Of a DNA stretch of 64,000 bases, positions 1 through 9,212 are shown piece after piece. Position numbers and translations under genes: made by a program. The notes under the pieces were generated by a model. It searched no databases and had not been told where the DNA came from. It saw nothing but the letters and a program-made list of their open reading frames with translations. Position 1 is the stretch's first letter. Each line of letters starts with the position of its first letter. This DNA comes from Cognatilysobacter xinjiangensis (GTDB lineage Bacteria > Pseudomonadota > Gammaproteobacteria > Xanthomonadales > Xanthomonadaceae), in contig NZ_BMXY01000002.1 in NCBI RefSeq assembly GCF_014651995.1, positions 1-64,000 of the forward strand. The letters are read 5' to 3'.

Positions 1-48
1 TTTTTTTTTGCGCGGCGTTAAGCTGGGCGCCCCGACGAGACGCCTGCG

Positions 49-822
49 ATGACCCTGCTCGCCCATACCCCGCCGCGCCGCCCGCACGTGCCCGTGATCG
101 CGTTCCTGGTGCTGCACGCCGTGGTCGCGCTGCTGTGGTCGACGCTGGGCTGGACCATCGGCCTGCCGGCGTTGCTGCTCGCGCACGCCGCCTTCCTGTG
201 GGGCACGTTGCGTTACGACTCGGCGTTGTTCGGGCCGGTGGTACGCGCTTTGGCGACGACGGAGCCGGTGGTCTGGCTGACCATCGACGACGGCCCGTCG
301 GCCGACACGCCGGCGATCCTCGACCTGCTGGACCGCCATGCCGCACGCGCGACGTTCTTCGTCGTCGCCGAAAACGTCAGGCGGCATCCGGAACTCGCGC
401 GCGAGATCGCCCGGCGCGGCCACGACCTCGGCAACCACAGCGACACGCATCCGGAGAAATGGTTCTGGGCGCTCGGCCCGGCGCGCATGCGACGCGAGAT
501 CGCGCGGGCGCAGGCAGACATCGAGCGCGTCACCGGGCATGCGCCGCGCTGGTTCCGCGCGGTGGTCGGCATGGCGAACCCGTTCGTGGCGGCGCCGCTG
601 CGCGACCTGGGGCTCGCGCGCGTGGCCTGGAACGCGCGTGGCTTCGACGGCGTGGCGGGCGATCCCGACGTGGTCGTGGCGCGCATCGAGCGCGCGTTGA
701 AGCCGGGCGCGATCGTGCTGATGCACGAGGGCGCGCCGCACGGGCGCAACGTGGAGATGCTGGAGCGCCTTCTCGAACGCCTGGCCGCGCGCGGCTACCG
801 CTGCGTGCTACCTCGCGTCTGA
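49..822 (+). CDS. polysaccharide deacetylase family protein (NodB domain)
   Basis: A 257-residue protein with two hydrophobic segments (about residues 15-35 and 38-52), then a NodB-type carbohydrate esterase domain. The metal-site Asp pair is in TIDDGPS (D80/D81) and the second motif NHSDTH supplies H130 and H134. Family members remove acetyl groups from peptidoglycan, chitin or other N-acetylated glycans using a divalent metal. The N-terminal membrane segments suggest the catalytic domain is anchored at the inner membrane. The gene runs convergently into the methyltransferase gene and overlaps its 3' end by 15 nt. Substrate is unknown. Confidence 0.85.
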   Translation: MTLLAHTPPRRPHVPVIAFLVLHAVVALLWSTLGWTIGLPALLLAHAAFLWGTLRYDSALFGPVVRALATTEPVVWLTIDDGPSADTPAILDLLDRHAARATFFVVAENVRRHPELAREIARRGHDLGNHSDTHPEKWFWALGPARMRREIARAQADIERVTGHAPRWFRAVVGMANPFVAAPLRDLGLARVAWNARGFDGVAGDPDVVVARIERALKPGAIVLMHEGAPHGRNVEMLERLLERLAARGYRCVLPRV

Positions 823-1521
823 CGCGGCACGACGCCGCGCGACGACGCGCCAGTTGTTGAACGGCGTATTGCCGTAGAGCGGCATGAAGTCCGCATCGAG
901 GCCAGCCGCGTCGAGACGTGCACGCAGCACGTCCTCGCGTGGATAGCTGCGCGGCGCCGAATACATCCAGCCCACCATCCGGCCCACGCGGTCGGCGAAA
1001 TGGGTGAAGCGCAGGCGGCGGCCGCCGTCGTCGAGGCCGGTGCGGATCACCAGAAGCCCGTCGGGCGCGAGCATGCCGATGGCGGCCTCGAGGATCGCCG
1101 CCTGCGCGGTCGTATCGACGTACTGCAGCACGTCGAGGATGGCGACGCTGCCCGAATGGGAGGGCGTCCTGCGGATGAGGTCGACGGTCTCGAAGGCGAC
1201 GTCGCGCAGTCCCGCGCGCGTGGCCACGCGCGCGGCTTCGGCGATCTTGCGTGCGTCCACATCGACGCCGTGGTAGGGCAGCTCGATGCCGTCGGCGCGC
1301 AGCGTATGCGCGAGCAGGCCGAGCCCGCAGCCGAGGTCGAGCAGCGGCGCGGTGCTGCCGCGCAGCGCGTCGGCGACGCCCGGATACAGCGGGTCGCTGC
1401 CGAGCTTCGCGCGCGTGTAGAAGTAGTGGTAGCGGTTGCCGAAGCGGGACTCGGGCAGGAAGGCGCGGGCGATGTTGCGCGCGCGCGCCGCATCCAACGG
1501 CCGGGTCGCGACCGCGTTCAA
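808..1521 (-). CDS. class I SAM-dependent methyltransferase
   Basis: A Rossmann-fold methyltransferase of 237 residues when the TTG at 1521 is used. The SAM-binding glycine motif DLGCGLG is at about residues 62-68, followed by an acidic strand end in VDVDARKI. The TTG start overlaps the stop codon of the upstream SGNH hydrolase, which suggests translational coupling; longer in-frame starts would run through the hydrolase gene in another frame and are unlikely. It is the last gene of the aminotransferase-hydrolase-methyltransferase operon. The substrate cannot be told from sequence. Confidence 0.8.
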   Translation of the reverse strand: MNAVATRPLDAARARNIARAFLPESRFGNRYHYFYTRAKLGSDPLYPGVADALRGSTAPLLDLGCGLGLLAHTLRADGIELPYHGVDVDARKIAEAARVATRAGLRDVAFETVDLIRRTPSHSGSVAILDVLQYVDTTAQAAILEAAIGMLAPDGLLVIRTGLDDGGRRLRFTHFADRVGRMVGWMYSAPRSYPREDVLRARLDAAGLDADFMPLYGNTPFNNWRVVARRRAASDAR

Positions 1522-2126
1522 GCGTCGCCCAGCAGGCGATGCGCGACCGGCAGCGCGGCGTCCACCCAGCGCGCATACATCGCGCCGGAGGGATGCAAGC
1601 CATCGTCCGCCAGCATCGCATCGCTGTCGCCATCGTCGCGGCTGACCGGCGTTATGTCGACGAAGGCGATCCGGCGCGACTCGCACATGTCGCGTGCGAT
1701 GTCGTTGAACCCGTCGATCTCACGTGCGATGGCCGTAACGTCGCGTCCTTCCTGGCGCGCGAAGCGCGTCGCGCCCCAATCGGGAATGGACAGCATCATC
1801 AGCCGCTCGGTGCGTCCGCCGGCCAGCGCCACGGCAGTGTCGAGCAGCGGCGCCAGCTGCGCGCGGTATTCATTGGCGGTGTGACCGCGGTACTGGTCGT
1901 TGACGCCGATGCCGAGCGTGACGAAGTCGAAATGGCCGAGCGGCTGCTCCGCGGCGATCGCGACGGCGAGCTCCTCGGTGGTCCAGCCGGTCTTGGCGAG
2001 GATGCGCGGCTCGCCGATGTCGATGCCGTCGTCGCGCAGCGCGTGCGCGAGCTGCACGGGCCAGCGGTGCGCGGGCTCGACGCCTTCGCCGAAGGTGTAG
2101 CTGTCGCCGAGCGCGAGGTAGCGCAT
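1518..2126 (-). CDS. SGNH/GDSL hydrolase family esterase
   Basis: A 202-residue SGNH-fold hydrolase. Block I GDSY carries the nucleophile Ser9, block III has GVND (Asn76), and block V DGLHPS supplies catalytic Asp175 and His178. No signal peptide is visible, so it is probably cytoplasmic. Family members hydrolyse carboxylic esters, thioesters or acetylated sugars. It sits one base after the aminotransferase gene and overlaps the methyltransferase start, so the three are very likely co-transcribed on the minus strand. The natural substrate is unknown. Confidence 0.88.
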   Translation of the reverse strand: MRYLALGDSYTFGEGVEPAHRWPVQLAHALRDDGIDIGEPRILAKTGWTTEELAVAIAAEQPLGHFDFVTLGIGVNDQYRGHTANEYRAQLAPLLDTAVALAGGRTERLMMLSIPDWGATRFARQEGRDVTAIAREIDGFNDIARDMCESRRIAFVDITPVSRDDGDSDAMLADDGLHPSGAMYARWVDAALPVAHRLLGDA

Positions 2127-2127
2127 G

Positions 2128-3372
2128 TCAGGCCACCTCGGCCGGGACGACGGCGGCCCCGGCGCGGCGCGCGAGCACGCGGTCCACGCGCGCGAACACC
2201 TCGCGCAGCACGTCCGGCTCGGGCAGCAGGGTCACGCGGAAATGGTCGCGCTCGCGCAGGTTGAAGCTGGTGCCGGGCACGATCAGCACGCCCTCGCTTT
2301 CCAGCATCTCCAGCGCGAAGGCCTGGTCGTCGAAGGCGATGGCGGCATCGCCCACCACCTGCGGGAAGCCGTACAGCGCGCCGCCCGGCGTGGCCATGCG
2401 CAGGTACGGGCTGGCCGCGACGCTCTCGACCACCGCGCGGCGCGCCTCGTACAGGCGCCCACCCGGTGCGGTGAGCGCGTGGATGGTCGCGTTGCCCGAC
2501 AGCGCGGCCTCGATCGCGAACTGCCCGGGCACGTTCGCGCACAGGCGCAGTGCGCCCAGCAGGTCCATCGCGTGGTGGAAATCGCCGACGGCGAGCGGAT
2601 CGCCCGACAGCACCGCCCAGCCGATGCGCCAGCCGCAGGCCCGATGCACCTTCGACAGGCCGCCGAACGACAGGCAGGGCACGTCGCCGGCGAGTGGCGC
2701 GAGCGGCTGGAACGTGGCGCCGTCGTACAGCACCTCGTCGTAGATCTCGTCGCTGAGCAGCAGCAGGCGGTGCCTGGCCGCGATCGCCACGATGCGCTCG
2801 AGCAGGGCGCGCGGATACACCGCGCCGGTCGGGTTGTTCGGGTTGATGACGACGATCGCCCGCGTGCGCGGCGTCACCAGCGATTCCATGACGTCAGGGT
2901 CGGGCAGGAAGCCGTCCTCGGGCCTGCACGGGTAGTGCACCGCGCAACCGTCGTTGAGGATGGTCGCGGCCGTCCACAGCGGATAGTCGGGCGAGGGCAC
3001 CAGCACTTCGTCGCCCGGGTTCAGCAGGGCGCGCAGGCTGAGGTCGATCAGCTCGCTGACGCCGTTGCCCACGAACACGCGCTCGGGCGACGCGTTCGGC
3101 GTGCCGCGGCGGCGATGGAAATCCGCCAGCGCCTCGCGCGCGGCGGGCAGGCCCTGCTGGTGCGTGTAGGGGTCGGTCTCGTGGATGCGGTCGGCGATCG
3201 CGCGCTGCAGGTGCTCGGGCGCGCGGAAGCCGAAGGCGCCGGGGTTGCCGATGTTGAGCTTGATCAGCTTGCGGCCCTGCGCCTCCAACTCGCGGGCCCG
3301 TCGCGCGAGTTCGCCGCGGATCTCATAGCGCACCTCGGCGAGGCGTTCGCGGGTCTTGAGCACGTGGGACAT
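2128..3372 (-). CDS. PLP-dependent aminotransferase class I/II (AlaA/AlaT-like)
   Basis: A fold-type I aminotransferase of 414 residues. The PLP Schiff-base lysine is K241 in GGLSKVHRACGWRIGW, R249 should bind the substrate carboxylate, N180 lies in NPNNPTG, and D208 and Y211 lie in SDEIYDE. The SKVHRACGWRIGW region matches the glutamate-pyruvate (alanine) aminotransferase AlaA/AlaT subgroup from memory of the family, so alanine synthesis from pyruvate and glutamate is the best guess. It heads a minus-strand operon and is divergent from rsgA. A TAGTCT -10-like hexamer lies about 30 nt upstream of the ATG (3403-3408, reverse strand). Confidence 0.88.
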   Translation of the reverse strand: MSHVLKTRERLAEVRYEIRGELARRARELEAQGRKLIKLNIGNPGAFGFRAPEHLQRAIADRIHETDPYTHQQGLPAAREALADFHRRRGTPNASPERVFVGNGVSELIDLSLRALLNPGDEVLVPSPDYPLWTAATILNDGCAVHYPCRPEDGFLPDPDVMESLVTPRTRAIVVINPNNPTGAVYPRALLERIVAIAARHRLLLLSDEIYDEVLYDGATFQPLAPLAGDVPCLSFGGLSKVHRACGWRIGWAVLSGDPLAVGDFHHAMDLLGALRLCANVPGQFAIEAALSGNATIHALTAPGGRLYEARRAVVESVAASPYLRMATPGGALYGFPQVVGDAAIAFDDQAFALEMLESEGVLIVPGTSFNLRERDHFRVTLLPEPDVLREVFARVDRVLARRAGAAVVPAEVA

Positions 3373-3464
3373 GGAAGCGGCGGTGCGCGGAAGTGGCGGC
3401 CAGACTACCGAAATCGCGGCGCCGACGCTGCCGGCAGGCGGCCGTCGACTGGCACAATCGGCCC

Positions 3465-4598
3465 ATGTCCGATTCGACGGCCACCACCGCCGCTGCCCTC
3501 GACGCCCGCCAGCTCGGCCGCATCGGCTGGCCGGGCGTGGCCGACGACTGGGCCGCCCTGTTCGCCGCGCATCCGCAGGCGCGGCCGGCGCGCGTGATCG
3601 AGCAGCACCGCACCGGCTACGTGGTGGCCGAAGGCCCGGGCGAAGGTTACGGCGTGGAGTCGCTGCCCGACTGGGCGCGTCCGGCGGGCTACCGCGCGGG
3701 CCGCACCGATCCCACCGAGCGCCCCGGCGTCGGCGACTGGCTGCTGGTCGAAGGCACGGGCGCGTCGGCGAAGGCCGTCGCGCTGCTGCCGCGGCACAGT
3801 GCGATCAAGCGCGCGGCGGCCGGCGAGCATTACAAGCAGCAGCTGATCGCCGCGAACATCGACACCGCGTTCGTCGTGTCGGGGCTCGACGGCGACTTCA
3901 ATCCGCGCCGCATCGAACGCTACCTGCTGCTGGTGCACGGCGGCGGCGTGCAGCCGGTGATCGTGCTGACCAAGGCCGACGTGGCCGGCGCGGCGACCAT
4001 CGAGGACGCGCGCGACGCGCTGGCGGACGTGGTCGAGGACGTCGAGATCGTGGTGGTGAACGCGCGCGAGGCCGCCAGCGTCGCGCAGCTCGATCGCTGG
4101 CTCGGCCCCGGCCGCACGGCGGTACTGGTCGGCAGCTCGGGCGCCGGCAAGTCCACGCTCACCAATACGCTGCTGGGCATCGAGCGCATGAAGACCGCGA
4201 GCGTGCGCGAGAACGATTCGCGCGGCCGCCATACCACCACGCATCGCGCGCTGATCCCGCTGCCGCAGGGCGGCTGCCTGATCGACACGCCGGGCATGCG
4301 CGAGCTCAAGCCGACCGGCGAGGAAGCGGTGGCCGACACCTTCGCCGACGTCGAGGCGCTGGCCGCGCAGTGCCGTTTCCGCGACTGCTCGCACGAGGCC
4401 GAGCCCGGCTGCGCGGTGCGTGCGGCGATCGAATCGGGCGAGCTCGACCCGCAGCGGCTGGCGAACTACCGCAAGCTCGCGGTCGAGGTCGCCGGCGCCG
4501 CAGGGCGCCTGGCCACGCGCCAGCAGCAGAAGGCGGACTCGAAGCCCGGCGGGCGCCCCTCGGGGCGTCGTCCGGACGGCCGCGGCGGGCGTCGCTAG
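3465..4598 (+). CDS. rsgA: ribosome small subunit-dependent GTPase A
   Basis: A circularly permuted GTPase of 377 residues that acts late in 30S subunit maturation. The motif order is G4 (LTKADV) first, then the P-loop GSSGAGKST near residue 222, then G3 DTPGMRE, which is the RsgA permutation. A C-terminal zinc knuckle with spacing C-x4-C-x-H-x5-C (CRFRDCSHEAEPGC) follows near residue 302. An N-terminal OB-fold region precedes the GTPase. The ATG at 3465 is preferred over an in-frame ATG at 3393 because the latter adds 24 basic residues and lies upstream of a CACAAT -10-like element (3453-3458). Its stop abuts the next gene's start. Confidence 0.96.
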   Translation: MSDSTATTAAALDARQLGRIGWPGVADDWAALFAAHPQARPARVIEQHRTGYVVAEGPGEGYGVESLPDWARPAGYRAGRTDPTERPGVGDWLLVEGTGASAKAVALLPRHSAIKRAAAGEHYKQQLIAANIDTAFVVSGLDGDFNPRRIERYLLLVHGGGVQPVIVLTKADVAGAATIEDARDALADVVEDVEIVVVNAREAASVAQLDRWLGPGRTAVLVGSSGAGKSTLTNTLLGIERMKTASVRENDSRGRHTTTHRALIPLPQGGCLIDTPGMRELKPTGEEAVADTFADVEALAAQCRFRDCSHEAEPGCAVRAAIESGELDPQRLANYRKLAVEVAGAAGRLATRQQQKADSKPGGRPSGRRPDGRGGRR

Positions 4599-5873
4599 GT
4601 GGCGGCGGCCGGCCCGCTGACACCCGACATCGCGCATCACGCCGCGCTCGACGAGCGCATGGTGCGCGTCGCCCGCGACATCCGCGTGCTGGCGCTGCTC
4701 AGCTGGCCGGTCGGCACCGAGGCCGCGTTTCTCGCCGCCTACGCCGCCGGTACCGCGCGTCCGCCGGTGATCGAGTACCCGAAGAGCGACTTCTCCGCCG
4801 CGCGCGCCGAGCTCGAGGCCATCGTCTGCGAGGCCGACCCGCAGCATCCGCTCGGCCAGTACCTGATCGATGCGGCGCGCAGCTGGAAGAACGCCGCGCT
4901 GATGTGCGAATCGGCCGGCACCGAACGCATGCTGGCCTACTCGAAGGAACTCTACGGCGCGCCGAACGAGGCGCTGCCGGGCAACGGCCCGACCGCGCGC
5001 GAGGCCGCGCAGCACTTCATTTCCATCGCCGACGAACTCGACCCCGGCCTGCTCGCGCCGTCGGAGAGCATCCACATCTCCGCCACCGCGCTGCGCCTGC
5101 AGCTGCAGAACGATCTCGACGACTACTTCAACGCGCGCGTGATCGAGGTCGAGCTCGACCCGGACCTGATCGCCAAGGCCGCCGCCGGCGCCACGCGCAT
5201 CCGCCTGCGCGCCAGCGCGGCGTTCAGCCAGTACGACCGCGGCCAGCTGCTGAACCACGAGGCCTTCGTCCACTCGATCACCGCGCTCAACGGCCGCGAG
5301 CAGCCGGTGCTGCCGAGCCTGTCGCTGTCCTCGCCGCGCACCACCGCCACGCAGGAAGGGCTGGCGACGTTCGCCGAGCAGATCACCGGCAGCATCGACA
5401 TCGGCCGCATGAAGCGCATCTCGCTGCGCATCGAGGCCGTGGCGCGCGCGCTCGACGGCGCGGATTTCATCGACGTGTTCCGCTTCTTCCTCGACGCCGG
5501 CCAGACGCCGCAGGAAAGCTTCTCGTCGGCGCAGCGCATCTTCCGCGGCGTGCCCACCACCGGCGGCCACGCATTCACCAAGGACACCGTCTACCTGCGC
5601 GGGCTGGTCGGCGTGCACACCTTCTTCCGATGGGCGCTGCGCAGCGGCAACCTGCCGCTGTGCCGGCACCTGTTCGCCGGCAAGATGACGCTGGCCGACG
5701 TGCAGCGCTTCGAGCCGCTGTTCGAGGCCGGCGTGCTGCTCGCGCCGCGCTGGCTGCCGCCGTGGCTGACGCGTATCAACGGGCTCGCCGGCATGCTCGC
5801 GTTCTCGCTGTTCGCCAACCGCATCCGGCTCGACGCGATCGCCGACGAGGGCGGCGTGCTGCTCGACTTCTGA
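4599..5873 (+). CDS. QEGLA-motif DUF1704 protein (MATCAP-like metallopeptidase fold)
   Basis: A 424-residue protein starting at a GTG directly after the rsgA stop, so translation is probably coupled. It has an HExxxH motif in NHEAFVHS (about residues 219-224) and, about 30 residues later, TQEGLA, the motif behind the name 'flavohemoglobin expression-modulating QEGLA motif protein'. In the related eukaryotic MATCAP tyrosine carboxypeptidase, HExxxH and a downstream Glu bind zinc, so a peptidase role is plausible by homology. No signal peptide is visible. The bacterial substrate is unknown and the flavohaemoglobin link is historical. Confidence 0.8.
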   Translation: MAAAGPLTPDIAHHAALDERMVRVARDIRVLALLSWPVGTEAAFLAAYAAGTARPPVIEYPKSDFSAARAELEAIVCEADPQHPLGQYLIDAARSWKNAALMCESAGTERMLAYSKELYGAPNEALPGNGPTAREAAQHFISIADELDPGLLAPSESIHISATALRLQLQNDLDDYFNARVIEVELDPDLIAKAAAGATRIRLRASAAFSQYDRGQLLNHEAFVHSITALNGREQPVLPSLSLSSPRTTATQEGLATFAEQITGSIDIGRMKRISLRIEAVARALDGADFIDVFRFFLDAGQTPQESFSSAQRIFRGVPTTGGHAFTKDTVYLRGLVGVHTFFRWALRSGNLPLCRHLFAGKMTLADVQRFEPLFEAGVLLAPRWLPPWLTRINGLAGMLAFSLFANRIRLDAIADEGGVLLDF

Positions 5874-5880
5874 ACGTCGT

Positions 5881-5910
5881 CGCCGGCCGCTGCGGGCCGG
5901 CGGGTAGAAT
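5881..5910 (+). promoter_or_regulatory. GC hairpin followed by TAGAAT -10-like element upstream of maeB
   Basis: An 8-bp perfect inverted repeat (CGCCGGCC / GGCCGGCG, loop 5889-5894) ends at 5902 and is followed at once by TAGAAT at 5905-5910, 27 nt before the maeB ATG. The hairpin lacks a T-run on either strand. It could weakly attenuate read-through from the QEGLA gene or lie within the promoter spacer. The same TAGAAT-type hexamer recurs before several genes in this window. Confidence 0.4.
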
Positions 5911-5937
5911 CGGGGGCCCGTCCGGTATCGCGATCCG

Positions 5938-8235
5938 ATGACCCAGAGCCCCGCCGACGAACTCAAGCAGGCCGCCCTCGAATACCACCGGGCCGATCCG
6001 CCCGGGAAGATCCGGGTGACGCCGACCAAGGCCCTGGTGACCCAGCGCGACCTCGCGCTCGCCTACTCGCCGGGCGTGGCTTATGCCTGCGAGGCGATCG
6101 TCGCCGACCCCAATACCGCCTCCGAGCTCACCGCACGCGGCAACCTCGTCGCGGTGATCTCCAACGGCACCGCCGTGCTGGGCCTGGGCGACATCGGCCC
6201 GCTCGCCGGCAAGCCGGTGATGGAAGGCAAGGGCGTGCTGTTCCAGAAGTTCGCCGGCGTGGACGTGTTCGACATCGAGGTCGACGAGCGCGATCCCGAC
6301 AAGCTGGTCGACATCATCGCCTCTCTGGAACCGACCTTCGGCGGCATCAACCTCGAGGACATCAAGGCCCCCGAGTGCTTCATCGTCGAGCGCAAGCTGC
6401 GCGAGCGGATGAAGATCCCCGTGTTCCACGACGACCAGCACGGCACCGCGATCATCGTCGGCGCCGCGATCTACAACGCGCTGGAAGTGGTCGGCAAGAA
6501 GATCGAGGACGTGAAGCTCGCCACCGCGGGCGCCGGCGCGGCGGGCATCGCCTGCCTCGACATGCTGGTCGCGCTGGGCCTCAGGCCCGAGAACATCCTC
6601 GCCGTCGACCGCGACGGCGTGCTCTATACCGGCCGCGAGAACCTCGACCCCGACAAGGCCCGCTACGCGCGCGATACCGACAAGCGCACGCTGGCCGACA
6701 TCATGGTCGGCGCCGACGTGTTCCTCGGCCTGTCCGCGGGCGGCGTGCTCAAGCCCGAGATGGTCGCGACCATGGCCGAGCGCCCGGTCATCCTCGCGCT
6801 CGCCAATCCGTACCCGGAGATCCTGCCGGAGGACGCGAAGAAGGCCCGTCCGGACTGCATCATCGCCACCGGCCGGTCGGACTACCCGAACCAGGTCAAC
6901 AACGCGCTCTGCTTCCCGTACATCTTCCGCGGCGCGCTCGACGTCGGCGCGACGGAAATCAACGAGGCGATGAAGCTCGCCTGCGTGCGCGCGATCGCGC
7001 AGCTCGCGCGCATGGAGGCCGGCGACCTCGCCAGCGCCTACGGCGGCGACGTGCCGCGCTTCGGCCCCGATTACCTGATCCCGCGCCCGTTCGACCCGCG
7101 CCTGCTGGTGATGCTCGCGCCGGCCGTCGCGCGCGCCGCGATGGACTCGGGCGTGGCCACGCGCCCGATCCTCGACATGCGCGCCTACGAGGAGAAGCTC
7201 GGCACCTTCATCTATCGCACCGGCCTGATCATGAAACCGGTGTACGACCGTGCGCGCAGCGACCTCAAGCGCGTGGTCTATGCCGAAGGCGAGGAAGAGA
7301 CCGTGCTGCGCGCCGTGCAGACGGTCATCGACGAACAGCTCGCGCGCCCGATCCTGATCGGCCGGCCCGACGTCATCGCCAACCGCATCGAGCGCCTCGG
7401 CCTGCGCATGCGCGCGGGCGTCGATTTCGAGCTGACCAACATCAATTCCGACCCGCGCTTCGACGAGTACTGGCAGCAGTACCACGCGCTCACCGCGCGT
7501 CGCGGCGTGACGCCGGCCGCCGCGAAGAACCTGCTGCGCTCGCGGCCGACATTGATCGCCTCGCTGATGGTCGAGCGCGGCGAGGCCGATGCGATGATCT
7601 GCGGCATCGTGGGCCGCTTCCACAAGAAGCTCGGCTACCTGCGCAGCGTGTTCGACTTCGACCGCGGCGTCAGCGGCACCGCCGCCATGACCGCCGTCAT
7701 CAACAACCTTGGCACCTGGTTCTTCCTCGACACGCACGTGCAGGTCGACCCCTGCGCCGAGCAGATCGCCGAAGCCACGCTGCAGGCCACCTACCGCATG
7801 AAGCTGTTCGGCATCGAGCCGAAGGTCGCATTGCTCAGCCACAGCAACTTCGGCAGCCACGACAACGCGTCGGCCCGCAAGATGGCCCGCGTGCGCGAGC
7901 TCCTGGCCGCGCGTGCGCCCAGGCTGGAGATCGAGGGCGAGATGCAGGCCGACACCGCCTGGGACGAGGACCTGCGCGCGCGCATGTTCCCGAACTCGCG
8001 TCTGTCAGGCCGCGCCAATCTGTTCGTGATGCCCAACCTCGACGCCGCCAACATCGTCTACAACATGGTGCGCGTGATGACCGACGGCGTGGCGATCGGC
8101 CCGATCCTGATGGGCCTCGACAAGCCGGCGCACATCCTCACGCCCGCCTCGACGCCGCGCCGCGTCGTCAACATGACCGCGATCGCCGCCGTGGACGCGC
8201 AGATCCGCGCGGCGCAGGGCGCGCGACGCGGCTGA
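5938..8235 (+). CDS. maeB: NADP-dependent malic enzyme with phosphotransacetylase-like domain
   Basis: A 765-residue two-domain protein. Residues 1 to about 425 form the malic enzyme: N-terminal catalytic half with YSPGVA and [15 protein letters not shown], then an NAD(P)-binding half with [13 protein letters not shown]. Residues from about 430 resemble phosphate acetyltransferase (PTA) but typically act as a regulatory domain responding to acetyl-CoA. It oxidatively decarboxylates malate to pyruvate with NADPH formation. Length matches E. coli MaeB. Its stop overlaps the ATG of the following glycosyltransferase gene. aceE, which consumes the product pyruvate, lies 2 kb away. Confidence 0.95.
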   Translation: MTQSPADELKQAALEYHRADPPGKIRVTPTKALVTQRDLALAYSPGVAYACEAIVADPNTASELTARGNLVAVISNGTAVLGLGDIGPLAGKPVMEGKGVLFQKFAGVDVFDIEVDERDPDKLVDIIASLEPTFGGINLEDIKAPECFIVERKLRERMKIPVFHDDQHGTAIIVGAAIYNALEVVGKKIEDVKLATAGAGAAGIACLDMLVALGLRPENILAVDRDGVLYTGRENLDPDKARYARDTDKRTLADIMVGADVFLGLSAGGVLKPEMVATMAERPVILALANPYPEILPEDAKKARPDCIIATGRSDYPNQVNNALCFPYIFRGALDVGATEINEAMKLACVRAIAQLARMEAGDLASAYGGDVPRFGPDYLIPRPFDPRLLVMLAPAVARAAMDSGVATRPILDMRAYEEKLGTFIYRTGLIMKPVYDRARSDLKRVVYAEGEEETVLRAVQTVIDEQLARPILIGRPDVIANRIERLGLRMRAGVDFELTNINSDPRFDEYWQQYHALTARRGVTPAAAKNLLRSRPTLIASLMVERGEADAMICGIVGRFHKKLGYLRSVFDFDRGVSGTAAMTAVINNLGTWFFLDTHVQVDPCAEQIAEATLQATYRMKLFGIEPKVALLSHSNFGSHDNASARKMARVRELLAARAPRLEIEGEMQADTAWDEDLRARMFPNSRLSGRANLFVMPNLDAANIVYNMVRVMTDGVAIGPILMGLDKPAHILTPASTPRRVVNMTAIAAVDAQIRAAQGARRG

Positions 8236-9212
8236 TGGCGCAGGCGCTGCCGTCGGCCACGATCCTCGTCATCGCCTACCGCAACGAGGCGACGATCGCG
8301 GAGGCGCTGCGTTCGGCGCTCGCGCAGACCGTGCCTTGCGAGATCATCGTCTCCGACGACAGCGGCGGCGATCGCACGCTCGACGTCGCGCGCGAGGTGA
8401 TGGCCGGTTACGAGGGCCCGCATCGCGTCACGATCCGCGGCACGCCGCGCAACTTCGGCCTCTGCGCGCATCTCACCGAGCTCGCGCAACTGGCGACCGG
8501 CGAGATCCTGGTCTGCTTCGCGGGCGACGACGCGAGCTATCCGCAGCGCGTCGAGAAACTGCTCGCGCGCTTCGCGGAGAACCCGGCGGCGCAGATCGTG
8601 GGCTCGCACGTGGACGATGTCGACGCGACCGGCAAGTTGCTGCAGGCCCGCACCCGCGGCACGCCCGAAAGCATCGACCAGCGCTGGCTTCTGCGCCGGG
8701 GCAAGCTCGCCGCGGTGCTGGGTGCGTCGATGGCGATCCGCCGCACGCTGCTGACGGAGTTCCCGCCGCTCGAAGGCAAGGTCGAGGACAACATGCTGAC
8801 CCTGCGCGCGGTGCTCGCGGGCGACTGCCACTGCCTGCCCGACGCACTGCTCGCCTACCGTCGCCACGACAACAACCTCGGCGACTGGGTGTTCGACCGC
8901 AGCGGCCATGACTACGCCGGCTTCGAGCGCCGCCAGCGCCGGATCCTGGCGATGTACCGCGAAATCGCCGCCGACCAGCGACGTTGCCTCGAAGCCCGCA
9001 CCGATCTGCCGGTTGACCGCCGCCGCCTCGGTGCGCAGCTCGCGGACATGTACGCGCTGGAAGCCGACATGCGCGAAGCCATCCTCGACCGGCCGCGGCG
9101 CGAATGGCTCGGCCCGCTGTGGGCCGGGTTCAGGCATCCGGGCCTGCGCCGCAAGAGCGCCGAGCGTGCGCTCAAGCTGCTGTTTCCGCGCAAGGTGTTC
9201 GGACGCGGCTGA
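8235..9212 (+). CDS. family 2 glycosyltransferase
   Basis: A 325-residue GT-A fold transferase. The N-terminal strand ATILVIAYRNEATIAEAL and VSDDSGGDRT (acidic DD near residue 37) are typical of GT2, with FAGDDA as the metal/nucleotide-binding DxD-like motif. No membrane segments are evident. The ATG at 8235 overlaps the maeB stop, so it is probably expressed with maeB, although no metabolic link is obvious. It ends directly against the stop of an opposing glycosyltransferase gene. Donor and acceptor sugars cannot be predicted. Confidence 0.86.
   Translation: MAQALPSATILVIAYRNEATIAEALRSALAQTVPCEIIVSDDSGGDRTLDVAREVMAGYEGPHRVTIRGTPRNFGLCAHLTELAQLATGEILVCFAGDDASYPQRVEKLLARFAENPAAQIVGSHVDDVDATGKLLQARTRGTPESIDQRWLLRRGKLAAVLGASMAIRRTLLTEFPPLEGKVEDNMLTLRAVLAGDCHCLPDALLAYRRHDNNLGDWVFDRSGHDYAGFERRQRRILAMYREIAADQRRCLEARTDLPVDRRRLGAQLADMYALEADMREAILDRPRREWLGPLWAGFRHPGLRRKSAERALKLLFPRKVFGRG

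Noticed and set aside
1-48. Poly-T run at the window start
   Set aside because: Could be the T-run of a terminator from a gene outside the window, but the stem is not visible.
5881-5902. Terminator after the QEGLA-motif gene
   Set aside because: The hairpin has no T-run on either strand and lies directly against the maeB promoter-like element.
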